This document shows, in pieces, positions 51,653-61,962 of a DNA stretch of 64,000 bases. The notes beneath the pieces were generated by a model. That model was not told the origin of the DNA. It searched no databases and saw only the letters and a program-made list of their open reading frames with translations. The translations under genes were made by a program, and so were the position numbers. Positions within the stretch are counted from its first letter, which is position 1. Each line of letters starts with the position of its first letter. Origin of the DNA: Echinococcus granulosus (lineage: Eukaryota > Platyhelminthes > Cestoda > Cyclophyllidea > Taeniidae); the NCBI RefSeq assembly GCF_000524195.1, contig NW_020170395.1, positions 752,718 to 816,717 on the forward strand, written 5' to 3'.

Positions 51653-53019
51653 ATGCTTTCTATCGAGGGTTTGCTTAGGCGATATGTGTGGTTTGGGTGC
51701 TTACATGTAATGACGGGCACTTTCCTTTTGACTGCCCTTGAGTTGCTGGCGCATTTGGCCTCCGTCATTATTTACTTAAATCACGGTTCGTACTCACATA
51801 GAACATGGCGGTCATCTCTGAATAATTATTTGAGCTTTATTACGTTTGTGCAGTGGGAGCAACTTGCTTCTGATACCTATCGACCACAGGTCTTTGTGTC
51901 TGGGTTTAATGGCTCCCACGCGTTTCACTCAGAGAATGCCTACACCATCCCCTACGGTAAAAATCAATAACCCATCTATTTAGTCAGGAACCGCCGAAAA
52001 ATTGTCGAGGCTCGATCCTTCCCTTCTTCACTTATTTAGCTGCCAGGGCTGTTTCAATGTCAATCTGGGGACAGTGCTTACCGTGTTTGCTGTAACATTG
52101 ATCCTGATGATTGCCATTCTCACACGATCCGCTTTCTTCATGCTGCCTTACGTTTTCCTTCAAGTAACTGAGTGATCAAAAGACTTTACTTTAGCTGATC
52201 GACTTTGCTTTTACACTGGCTGCCGTGGTTATTTATTTCTGGAATCTTTCAGACCTCATTTTGTGCTTGAATACTGAAGTATGTTTGCTTCCTAATTGAG
52301 GTAGTTATCTATTTGCTGGATCCTTATTTTTCATTTCCATGCCCACTCACTTTATATGCGATATGGGAATTAATTAGTGTGCCCAAAATTTTAAAAGGTA
52401 TGGATTCCTTACACTGTGGCGGTTATTGGTGCGCTTATCTTGGTTGTTAAATGCGTACTTCTGCTCTTGTTTCTCGCATGCTACGAGTACTTGGTAATTT
52501 TCCATGAATTCGGGTTTGTTCTTGAGGATAGTATGGTTGCGAGATTGGTGCAGCTTTTGTCCTCACTAGTCCATCTTTCTCGGAACTTCCGTGTCCGTTC
52601 CGGTAAGTCTGGCGTCCTTTTAAAGTCATATCCTCTTTCATTCGCTTGCAAATACAAAATCTCACAAATATCTTTGAAAAGACTACATTTCCAACCTACT
52701 ATTTCATTCATAATTGCTAATCCGACGTTTTGCTCAAAGAACCGATTTTGTCCAGCTATTTGCATGCAAAAGTTAAGTCGGCTTCGGCCGCTAGTTCGTC
52801 GATTTTTGTTTTTATCTGACAACAAGCTTTTCCAGCATAATTGATTCCTATGACTTCCTCTATTCGCTTGCCCTAGTTACCCCGGCCTCGACAGGCTACA
52901 CTACGAGGCAGAATCGCGATCCGCCCTCATTTGCAGAGGCTGCGGCCCTTCAACAAAGTGACCGTGTACCCATTGGGCATCACAATCACGCCATCTCAGT
53001 CCAGATAAGACGATCCTAG
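51653..53019 (+). CDS. LAPTM4: LAPTM4-like lysosomal transmembrane protein
   Basis: Four-pass endosomal/lysosomal membrane protein family. The first segment, WFGCLHVMTGTFLLTALELL, resembles LAPTM4's CCHVRTGTIILGTWYMV. The second and third, TVLTVFAVTLILMIAI and LIDFAFTLAAVVIYFW, resemble its VLFAVSVLMFII and RLFDFVLSCLVAISSL. A fourth hydrophobic block starts WIPYTVAVIGALILVV. Exons: first from ATG 51653; second ending 52163; then 52195-52278, 52398-52602 and 52877-53019, the last three in phase. The junction between exons 1 and 2 is unsettled. CAG/gtcttt at 51889 joined to an acceptor before 52047 keeps the frame, as does 51903 joined to 52040. The loop may contain NGS, a glycosylation sequon, if the longer reading is used. 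One intron is 31 bases. The tail ends DPPSFAEAA...; the usual PPxY motifs for Nedd4 ligases are not seen. Possibly another four-pass family member. Confidence 0.65.
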
Positions 53020-53426
53020 GCAGTTCTTCAGAACCAACCCCACTGGAGCCTTCTAGTTAAAAGTTTAATTTCTGGTGACAACTTTTAAGCCGGCCCTCGA
53101 AGGTTTACAGAAAGAAATCCGGCCCTGCCCCAGCTCGCAAAATATTTGCTGTCTTATTTTAAAATACATCCTACGCTCGCCACCCCTTCTTTTTCGCTTG
53201 CTATGCCTCAGTGCTCGCTTTTGTGTAACGGAGCCAACGCCAACTCCATGAATGCGCCTTCAGTGCCTCTGACAAGGTTAACTCGCCGCTCCTAGCAAGA
53301 TTCGGCTTATGAGTGTCGTCGGTGCACTGCAATGCTGCGAATTGGCACGCTGATTTTGACCCCTTCGTGCCCCGTTTCAACACATGATGCCATAACCAAG
53401 CTGATTTTTGTTCTGGTTTCAGATAC
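53020..53426 (+). promoter_or_regulatory. Spacer before POLR2L with an acceptor abutting the ATG
   Basis: A relatively GC-rich 400-base spacer. It ends in a pyrimidine-rich tract and CAG (53420-53422) just four bases before the POLR2L ATG. That is either the end of a 5' UTR intron or a spliced-leader addition site. If the latter, POLR2L could be co-transcribed with the LAPTM4-like gene upstream. Confidence 0.45.
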
Positions 53427-53630
53427 ATGATAATTCCAATCCGCTGTTTTACATGTGGCAAAGTTGTGGGCGACAAGTGGGAGTCCTACATCGTTCTCCT
53501 ACAGGCAGAGTACGCGGAAGGTGACGCCCTGGATACCCTCGGCCTCCGACGCTACTGCTGTCGGCGCATGATCCTCTCCCACGTCGACCTCATTGAAAAA
53601 TTGCTTAACTACGCCCCGCTCCAGAAATGA
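53427..53630 (+). CDS. POLR2L: RNA polymerase I/II/III subunit RPABC5 (RPB10)
   Basis: Small zinc-binding subunit shared by the three nuclear RNA polymerases, needed for assembly of the core with RPB3-type subunits. A single exon encodes 67 aa, the same length as the human protein, and the two can be aligned without gaps. [12 protein letters not shown] carries the first cysteine pair (C7, C10), RYCCRRM the second (C44, C45), and the product ends [16 protein letters not shown]. The ATG is fixed by this MIIP start and by the acceptor four bases upstream. Its stop lies only 100 bases from the stop of the convergent HAX1-like gene, so the two 3' UTRs almost certainly overlap. Confidence 0.97.
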   Translation: MIIPIRCFTCGKVVGDKWESYIVLLQAEYAEGDALDTLGLRRYCCRRMILSHVDLIEKLLNYAPLQK

Positions 53631-53730
53631 CACTTTACATCAACTGTCATAGTACGACTGTAAATACAAGACACTTTGGGGATGCATCTATTTGAGTTAA
53701 ATGGGGCGGAAAAATCCTGATTATGCAGTC

Positions 53731-54734
53731 TTAGAATCCGAACCAGCGACGGAGGTTTGAGAAGATCCCGTCCCTCTTGAAGATATCCTCGGGGGAAGGC
53801 ATGAGGACGAGAGGGGAGTCAGTTATCACTGCTTTGAGAAAACAAAAATTTACTCATTGAAACAGATAGTGTGAACACGTGTTTGTGGTGGCGTGGTCGG
53901 GCTTACCGCCTTCACTAGTCTCGGTTCTCGATTCCTGACGACCGTCGGGATAGATTGTGGTTGTAGTAGTTACTTCTCGTCCGTCTTTTCTTATTATCTC
54001 CTTATTGATTACCACTCCATCTGGCTGCTTGACAGAGGCTTTAATCGACTCGTACTAGGGGAGAGCACATAATCACATTATATGCCAAAACCGATGCAGT
54101 AGGTGAGCCGGCGAAAAGAGGATGAAGGAATTGCATGGGACAGTAAGTACAAGGACAACTTTGAAGGTCATAAAACACGAGTCGGAGTCTACTTACTCCT
54201 CATACAAGTGATAGGAAAGCAAGAGAATGGCGTACAAGAGGCTTACACGTTGCCCATTTGAATCGGAGGAATATGTAGATGAGTAGAACGAGCCTGAAGA
54301 AGAGGATGGTCCGGGTTCTTGGTCCAAAATATAGTCCCTTCTTGGATACGCCTTCAAATAGAGAGCAACAAGATCAACTAATGACGAGTTTTTGTAAAAC
54401 ATGGTAACTGTTGTTAGCCCTTACTGGAGCAACATAACCTGGTGTCATCCAAAACGGTCTGGGAAAGTTGTTTGGGAATGAATCACGAGGAAAAGGGAAT
54501 TGATCCCCGAAGATGTCCTGGAATATCCTAGACGCATCATACGCCTTAGAAACACAACGATTTCACGTGGAGGATAAAACTTACGGGCTCCCGACGAAAC
54601 GCTTCATCCCAATAAGTCTGAGGTTTCGAAAAACTAACTAAAAAAATGAAATTACTAAGCAAGCCCAGTAACTAACACGGATAACCCGCCATGTTTTCAC
54701 TGAAATCGAAAATGGGTTCGAATATTGGATCCAT
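53731..54734 (-). CDS. HAX1: HAX1-like protein
   Basis: Six small exons: 54734-54679, 54633-54585, 54544-54425, 54351-54247, 54054-53907 and 53831-53731, giving about 192 aa in one frame. An alternative first junction (54686 to 54637) also keeps the frame. HAX1 is a largely disordered, mitochondria-associated anti-apoptotic protein of about 280 aa in mammals. Similarity is patchy: an aromatic N-terminus (FEPIFDF), a Phe/Pro-rich middle with IFQDIFGDQFPFP, then YESIKASVKQPDGVVINKEI followed by RKDGREVTTTTIYPDG. The last part resembles HAX1's [21 protein letters not shown] and SEGRTETTVTRH. The product ends SNLRRWFGF, as HAX1 ends LGRWFRSR. It is shorter than vertebrate HAX1 and lacks an obvious acidic box. 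Four introns are 40-75 bases. The DNAJB group shares some Phe/Gly character, but no J domain is present. Family assignment is moderate. Confidence 0.6.
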
Positions 54735-56151
54735 AGGAGACCTTGAAGGCGAAATAATCAACCCCAGGCTTTTAGGGGCATTATTATTATAAATATTTGT
54801 AAAACTTTCCTTATGATGCTATTATCACTAGTTCTGTTGTTATCTTCAATAGAATTAGTATTATCACTAATATTGCAGTCGGATGGTTAAGAATACAAAG
54901 TTTGTAAGGGGTTAGGCGTCAAGTGATTACCTTGGCTAACAATGGGAAAGCTCGGTGTAATTTAACAGGACGGTTTGAGATGTGGATAAAATTTTAGAAC
55001 TAAAACGGACGCAGGACTGTTAGAGAATCCGCATCTGGTTGGTTCAACAGAACACCTCCTTTACAGGTTTAATAGTCTCAAAACGCGAGGATAGAGTAAA
55101 GGAAAAAATTATGCACTTCAAAAGAACGGTGAAAATTTGCAGATTATCAGGATCTGAAGGGAAACAGAGTTCAATTTCCTCAGAGGGTTTGGGGGCAGCC
55201 CGCCGTCGGACACCCAGAGGGTACAATCAAACAAACATGTGGTGCGATTGCGCCTCGAACACTGATAACCATGACGCCTTCATGGTTCCTCTAAATTACG
55301 GAAGGTTTGAGTGCTGGAAGTCACAGCAGTTACCTGGTTTAAGTTTGCATTTCTTGCCAAAATTTTGCAGACATGGGCCACATTTTCCCGTAACACATAA
55401 GGGAAATTTTGCTTATCTAGAGCCTTACTTAAGTGAAAATTATTATTGCTTTTGGTGTTGCACCTATGTACTTACCTCTACTTATATCAAGTTTATTTCC
55501 AGATTTTTTTAAGACAAAGGTCGTAGTGTTGAAGCGAAAGGCATTACATATCCACCATGTCCATCTCCGGAACATTAAGCTATACCATTACGAACTTTGC
55601 ATTCATGAAAGGTTGCTATTGCCATCCAAACCAATTCCGCCCAATCGCCAACACGGTATTATTAGAACTAATCCTGAGGTACATTGTCGCAGGTGAAAGC
55701 GTGACTGCGTAGATGACATAGCTCTGTTTACCCACGTTTTTGTGCAGTATATCCGGACATCTGTTGCGCGAGACTTTTTACGCTGGTTTTATTATTGATG
55801 TTGACTTTAGTGGTTACAAAACTCCAAGCTGGTAAGCACCCATTTAGTATTTTGTGCAAAATTCCGTTGTTTATGTTAATTACACTCTAAATATACACCA
55901 GCATGGGTTAAAACGTGCGTCGTGTTTTTGTTATAGTTCTAGTTTTTGTTTCCATGACATTAAAAGTCAACTTTTCGATAAATCTCCAGGTTTTCCGTTT
56001 CTCACCCAGATGGTTTCACATAGTATTGTACCCGCGTTCTTAGTTGTATCTTTATTGTTTGCACGGACTTGTCAAATACCAAATTTGTTGTCCATAGCAT
56101 GTGGACCGTCCCAAACATTTTAGCGAAGAGATAACTTGTTTTCTGCAGATA
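54735..56151. other. Divergent region between the HAX1-like gene and DIS3L2
   Basis: About 1.4 kb. An acceptor-like AG ends seven bases upstream of the HAX1-like ATG on the minus strand, and a CAG ends at 56148 on the plus strand, three bases before the DIS3L2 ATG. A plus-strand frame at 55111-55512 is open for 133 codons from an ATG but has no motif I recognise. No repeats noted. Confidence 0.4.
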
Positions 56152-59100
56152 ATGACCAAACCCGCGCATACAAATTCAAGTCAAAATTCTGATCACGACA
56201 GATTTGGCAATTGGCGGAAACGCAACTCTGAATTACCTCGAAATCAGAGCGGGAAGCAGAAGTACGACCCATATTGGGATGATGTAGCGGTTGCGGATGG
56301 TATTCAGTCGGGTCAATTGATAATAGTGGGTACTTCTTCACCCCAAAATCAACAATATTTCAATCCGTTTCTCAAATTCCTGTTTTCATTTTTGCTTAGG
56401 GGCAACTCCGAATCAATCCGAAAAACTATGTTGATGCCTACATCAACCACCCGGTAGATTTTCTCTATCAATTTAAATATCTTGAAATTGCTCCATGTTA
56501 GAAAGGCGATGCTGATGTCTTCATACCTGGCACGAGAGCCCGCAATCGCTCCTTAAACGGCGATATGGTGGTTTTGCGCCTGGAACCAGTTAAGAACTGG
56601 AGGGTTAGCATCTACACATAGTTTTATGTCTACTTTCAGATCTTTGACCCATTTCTCAGCACAAAGGCATTAGAATGGGCTTCTACCACTCAGGCAAACT
56701 TAGATGCTGGCAAAGCGGCCTTCGTTACTGTCGGCGAGTTCCTTCGTCAGGACCCTGAATGTTTTGCTGCGGTGGGAATTGTTGAAAGCTAAAAATCACC
56801 CAAAGTCTTTTTCAAATCTACTTTCTCTTTTGCGTGTGCAGCTGTTTGCGAATATTCCCCATGGGTTGAAAAATCACCTTGAGAGTTGGACGGATCCCAC
56901 GAATCTACCGGACGAGCCATCGGCCAGTCTCTCCGAGGCCGCACGACTACCATGGTGGCAGCTGATTCAGCGTGTCGGCCGTGTGGTCGCTATCCATCGT
57001 CGTCTCAATTGCCGCATCTGTGTAGGCTACCTGCGACCTCTCCCATCTTCCTCTTCTTCACGAAAGCAGAGGGAGACCAAGCGGGAAAGGGAGGAGGAAG
57101 TGAATTCCTCATCAATGCCGGATTGGCAACTAGCACTCCTCACCCCTACGGATTCGAGAATGTGCAGAATTTTGATTCCTAGATCTTTCTGCCCCCCAGG
57201 TCAATTTGAGTTTGATTATCTCGGTTGATTATCAAACTATTAAACATGAAGATTTACAAGCAGATATCATTTGCCTTTTTGTGCACGATCGAATCTTTTT
57301 CATTTTTCTTAGCTTACCCAACCAACGTTCCAAGCGGAAGGAGGTAGTTGAGATTATCCAAGACAACACACTCGCCTCAACTTTTTGAATGGATATCAGA
57401 AACCATGATTTATGTTTTAGAAATTATGCATCTTCGTAATTATAATAAAACCTTTCAGCTAAAGAACTAGTGTATTTCTACTTGCTAAGCCAACAACTGT
57501 GTCATTGTGGACCCAAAAGTAGCCAGATATGTAAGACAATTTCTATTTGATAGTTGTGCGTTAAAAAAATAGGTGACTGCATTTACTAGGCACTGCGAAC
57601 TCGGAAAATGTTTAGAGGCCGCTGTGTGATGAGCATCTGCGAACGAATAATAAGTACGCCCGGTCATGGTTGAGAGCAATTTACTTCACATGAAGCTAAC
57701 TTGGAATTTATTGAAATACATATTGAAGTGCTTTCCTCTTGTGCTTATCTGTCGGTGGGTATTTAGCCCTTTCCAGAGCGTATGCTATCAAGTGTTCTTT
57801 GTCAGCCAAATCCATTACTTGTAGATGGAATTCAGTACTCCTTTGCCATAGATGTTTCTTTTTTTGGATGCAGTGTCAAATTTTTATTCAATTTGGTCAA
57901 ATTAATACATTTTCCTTTGAAATGAACGTGCATAAAGTGACTTGGAGAGTAACAGCGGATAATTGAAACTAATTGTTTTCCTTTTTCACCTTGTAGATTT
58001 TGTTAGACAGCCAGAAACTTTTAAAATGGTGCGATTTGTGGCCCAAATCACTGATTGGCCGGAGGACAGTCTCTATGCCAAGGGGTGAGCATTCCATTGG
58101 GAAGTAGGGCTGACGACTATCATTTTTCATGCGACGACTAGCTGATCAACTTAAATGCCCTGCTGGCCCCAAGTGTCTGCATAAAGTGGTCAAAGAATGC
58201 TAATTCATGCAGGTAAACTGCTCCGGGTGTATCTTGCAGTAAGATGATTTTAAGTTGTAAGTTCTACGTCCTAGCATTCACTAGCATGGAGGTCATAACT
58301 TGGCAGCCTGGGCTATCACTTAATTGTACAGCATTAAAACATTTTTTTCCGTGAAATACTTATTTGAGCAGTAATAGAATACTCCCAATTTTAATGTTGT
58401 CTCATTTAAGGCATTTCTTTTACTGTAGGTTCATCTTATCACTGAATGATTTTAATCATCATCGCATAGGGAGCTGGTTCGAAGTTGTGGTCACGGGTTG
58501 CAACGGGCGAAAATTAATCTTCCTTGTGTTGTTAATTCAGTCCTTAAATGTGACGTTTTGCAATTAGTATTGCAAGTAAACTCACACCTATCACCTACCG
58601 GTTAAAAGCCAGTTTAATTGACATTTGGACAAGGAGACGAGTTATCTAGGAACCTAAATAAAATTTGTCCTGGTCTTTTGATTGTACGTGTGATAAAAAT
58701 GCTCTTGATTTCTTGCCACTGCCTTCTAGCCGACTGATCCGTCGTTTTGATGAGGAGACGATGAGTTACATCGATGCTGAGACAGATCGTATTCTAGTGA
58801 ACGCCGGCTTTGCCTTGGGCGTGGAGATGGTTACCAGTTTTCCCGTAGCCGTGGAGACTTACGTGTCAGAGAAGGTACTGACTCTCTCCTCCCCTGCCGA
58901 CTTGGCCGCAGAGTACGCGCGCCGACGCGACTTCCGCAGCCAGTGCGTTTTCACCATCGATCCGCGGACTGCCCGTGATCTGGACGATGCACTGCACGTG
59001 CGTCGCCTTCCGCCCTCTGAGGTGGCGACGCTGGAGGCGAAGGGGGTGCGTGGCGCCACCTTTGAGGTGGGCGTGCACATCGCCGATGTGAGCTTTTATG

Positions 59101-61962
59101 TGCGTCCCGAGGACCCCGTGGATGTGGAGGCGGCGTCACGGTCCACATCCATCTATCTCGTTCAACTCTGTGTTCCGATGCTTCCACGGAGGCTGTGTGA
59201 GGACCTCTGCAGTCTCCATCCCGGAGATGACAAATTCACCTTCTCTGTTGTCTTTTTACTCACCGAAGACGCTCGAGTATGTTTTCGATGTGTCTTGCAC
59301 TCGAGAATCATTGCGTTCAATATCGAAGTCAAGTTTTCTTTCTATTATCGTATGACAGGCCATTGATCCCCGAATCATTCCCGGAAAGATACTAAACCTC
59401 GCGGCTATGGAAGAAGGCTCATTATGGCCACTTTAGATGGAGTGGATGACTGAAAGCATAGACAGGATTTCGTTATACCTAGATGGTGCCTCACTACGGA
59501 GAACGAGTTTGCACAGATACTGTAGTCTGTACTTCCAAATGTAGCATTTGTATGAGGACTGTTTGGTTACGAAGCAGTCAAAAGTGCGGAAAAATAATGA
59601 TGTGAGATGAGGGATAGTTAAGTACTTTGCTGCCACTTAAAGAGGTATAACGGTGGTGGTAGACTTTTGACCCGTTCATCATACCATAAATGACTTTTAT
59701 AAGGTTAACGTGCTGCACTACCTAGCACAGTCGGTACCTTTTAAACTATTGTATACGTTTTTAGTAAGAAAAAATTATTCTTAAGGTAACTATTAATTTA
59801 CGGTTTTCGCGAACCTGGGTCGATTTTGATGCCGAATGTACTTCTCGCCGCTCGTGTCCAAGCCTTGTCTATGTTTTCATTACTCTACAATTTCATCCAC
59901 CGTTCCTTTGTAGATATTGGCCAAGTGGTTTGGAAGGACGATCATTCACTCACGAGCTAAGCTTAGCTACGAGGATGCACAGGTATTTAGTCAAGGCATC
60001 ACTTTTTGGAATGGGGTGATTGATAGTGCGGTAAACTTTGGTACCTTCCCTTTAGGCCTTTCTAGACGACCCCGACCGTGATTGGCAGCCTTGTGATCTT
60101 GCAAACCTCGAAGGCGGTGCAGATGTCAAGGAGATTTGTCGCAGTGTTCTTATCCTCAACGAGGTGTGTTCCGATTTCCTTTCATCTGCATCCGGAATCA
60201 TGCTTTGCGAATTCACCCAGTGTCGCAATGTTCACCTATTCTGTAGAATAGCGTAGACTGAGTTACTCTTGACGATCATTATGGAGATATAGGAGAGTGA
60301 GTGCAATGAATGCTTTTAATCGTAGCTCATTTTGTTTAGATTTGTGCCCTTGCTTGGCTATTAAAGACCACTCCTTGCGGAGTGTCCACTACTTGATACA
60401 TTTCAGCCAGCCAAATGCTCTCAACATTGTCCTCATATTTACTAGCTGTTCATAGCATTATGGTTCTAAGTGTGAGGTACCCAAGTTCCATTGCCCCTAA
60501 CCTCTCAATTCTCCTGTTTATGGTAAGGTCACAACACTTTCACCGTTCAAAACGTGCTTTCTTATTTTTTTGTCATTCTCTCACCCGTCTTTCTAAACCG
60601 ACAGGTGTCAAAAATATGTGTTACCTTTTGTTTTAAATGAGAATTTTGTTATAGAATTAAGGCATCTTATTCAATTCAAAACCATGACGGAGGTACGTTT
60701 TTGAACCGCAAACTTTTGACTATTTCGCTCTAAGAACTAATTTGAATGTGGCGGGCATGGGCTTTCAGTTAAGAAAGTCCTCTTGATGGCAGCTGATGTA
60801 CACTTTTCAAAATGGGCGCAAATTAACTGCGGCAGAGCTTCATGAGGCTACTATAGTGCAATATTTGAGCTTCTTGGAGGAAGTCAGTAAAACTTATCAA
60901 GAATGTAACTGAATTGATTTCGTGTCGTTAACTAAGTAAGTGAGTATCAAGGGAGAGATAATTCTAAGTCTTGTTTTCGTTCTTTACCGGCCAGAAATAT
61001 TGGCGAGCCACCTCATCATGTTTTGGACGCGTGGTGAACCATGTTGCATCACTTCCCACAATTTTTGGATACGCTTTCATCACAATGATCAAGCAATACT
61101 GAAATGCGTTCCAAGTGAGACCGTGCATAAAAACACATTTGGTCCTAGTGACCCGGCCTCTAGTCGATAGCCTTCACCAATACGGCTTCATGCGTCCCAA
61201 TCATTCCATTAAATTGACTTCTTTAGTAACAGCTAAATAAAGTGACAGGGAAAATAGTCAAAGTTTGGGTGGATGAGATCAGCCTGGATAACAGATATGG
61301 TTCATAGCACAGCACACACAAGCAGCGGTATTGCTCAAACGACAGATGTGGGCCTAATTTAAAAAATTTCCCCCTCACTTCATTCATCACTTTTAAAGTA
61401 AAAGCTCTTAATTCTCCTTCATCGGCAATAGGGAATTGTTTATCGTGAATCCATCCTTCCAGACTTATTGGCTGAACCGTCAATGCTACTTTACTCATGT
61501 ATACTTCAGTATTTTAAGTCGCATTAAATTAAACTTCATCCTTATGTAACGGGGTTTTGTTTTTATTCAATCCTGCTTGAGCTAATTGTTCTTGGGAAAT
61601 GATTAACTGTTTGGATTTTAATGTTTTTTTTTGTGCTAAAGTTGGCGCTGAAGATGCGGACGCGTCGCTTCGAGGACGGAGCACTGCAGTTGAACCAGGT
61701 GAAGCCGACATTCACACTGGCAGAAACAACAGGTCTACCAGTTGGCTTGGCACCCTTCATAGTGCGGCCGGCGAACCGTCTAGTAGAGGAGTGGATGCTG
61801 GCGGCCAACGAGGCGGTGGCCGATCTTCTCGCATCCCGTCTACCCCGCACAGCCTTCCTACGCCGTCATCCCCCTCCCACTATGAAGCAAAGCAAGGACG
61901 CGCGCTCCCTCTTACGCATCATTGGAGTGGATGTCAATGTTTCCTCTGCCGGTGCTATTCAG
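56152..61962 (+). CDS. DIS3L2: DIS3-like exonuclease 2, C-terminal part missing
   Basis: Cytoplasmic 3'-5' exoribonuclease of the RNase II/RNB family, acting without the exosome on uridylated RNAs. Ten in-phase exons are seen: 56152-56325, 56400-56453, 56502-56603, 56640-56771, 56842-57199, 57997-58084, 58730-59276, 59914-59982, 60056-60163 and 61642-61962, giving 651 residues against ~885 in human. Cold-shock domain 1 has [15 protein letters not shown] and [16 protein letters not shown]. Cold-shock domain 2 includes [10 protein letters not shown] and RMCRILIPR, with a charged, Ser-rich insertion (about 223-245). The RNB core contains [14 protein letters not shown], with the four metal-binding aspartates at about 380, 386, 388 and 389. 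It continues with [54 protein letters not shown] and FLRRHPPP. The last exon seen ends in a good donor (CAG/gtaagt). The rest of RNB and the S1 domain must lie to the right of the window. Confidence 0.93.

Noticed and set aside
55111..55512. Plus-strand frame of 133 codons between the HAX1-like gene and DIS3L2
   Set aside because: No recognisable motif and it lies in the presumed promoter region of DIS3L2; kept only as a note.
59359..59436. Segment after TATGACAG in the DIS3L2 intron that looks like an exon following exon 7
   Set aside because: Exon 7 joins in phase directly to 59914, which carries the conserved WFGRTIIHS block; this segment meets a stop after about 26 codons and has no similarity.
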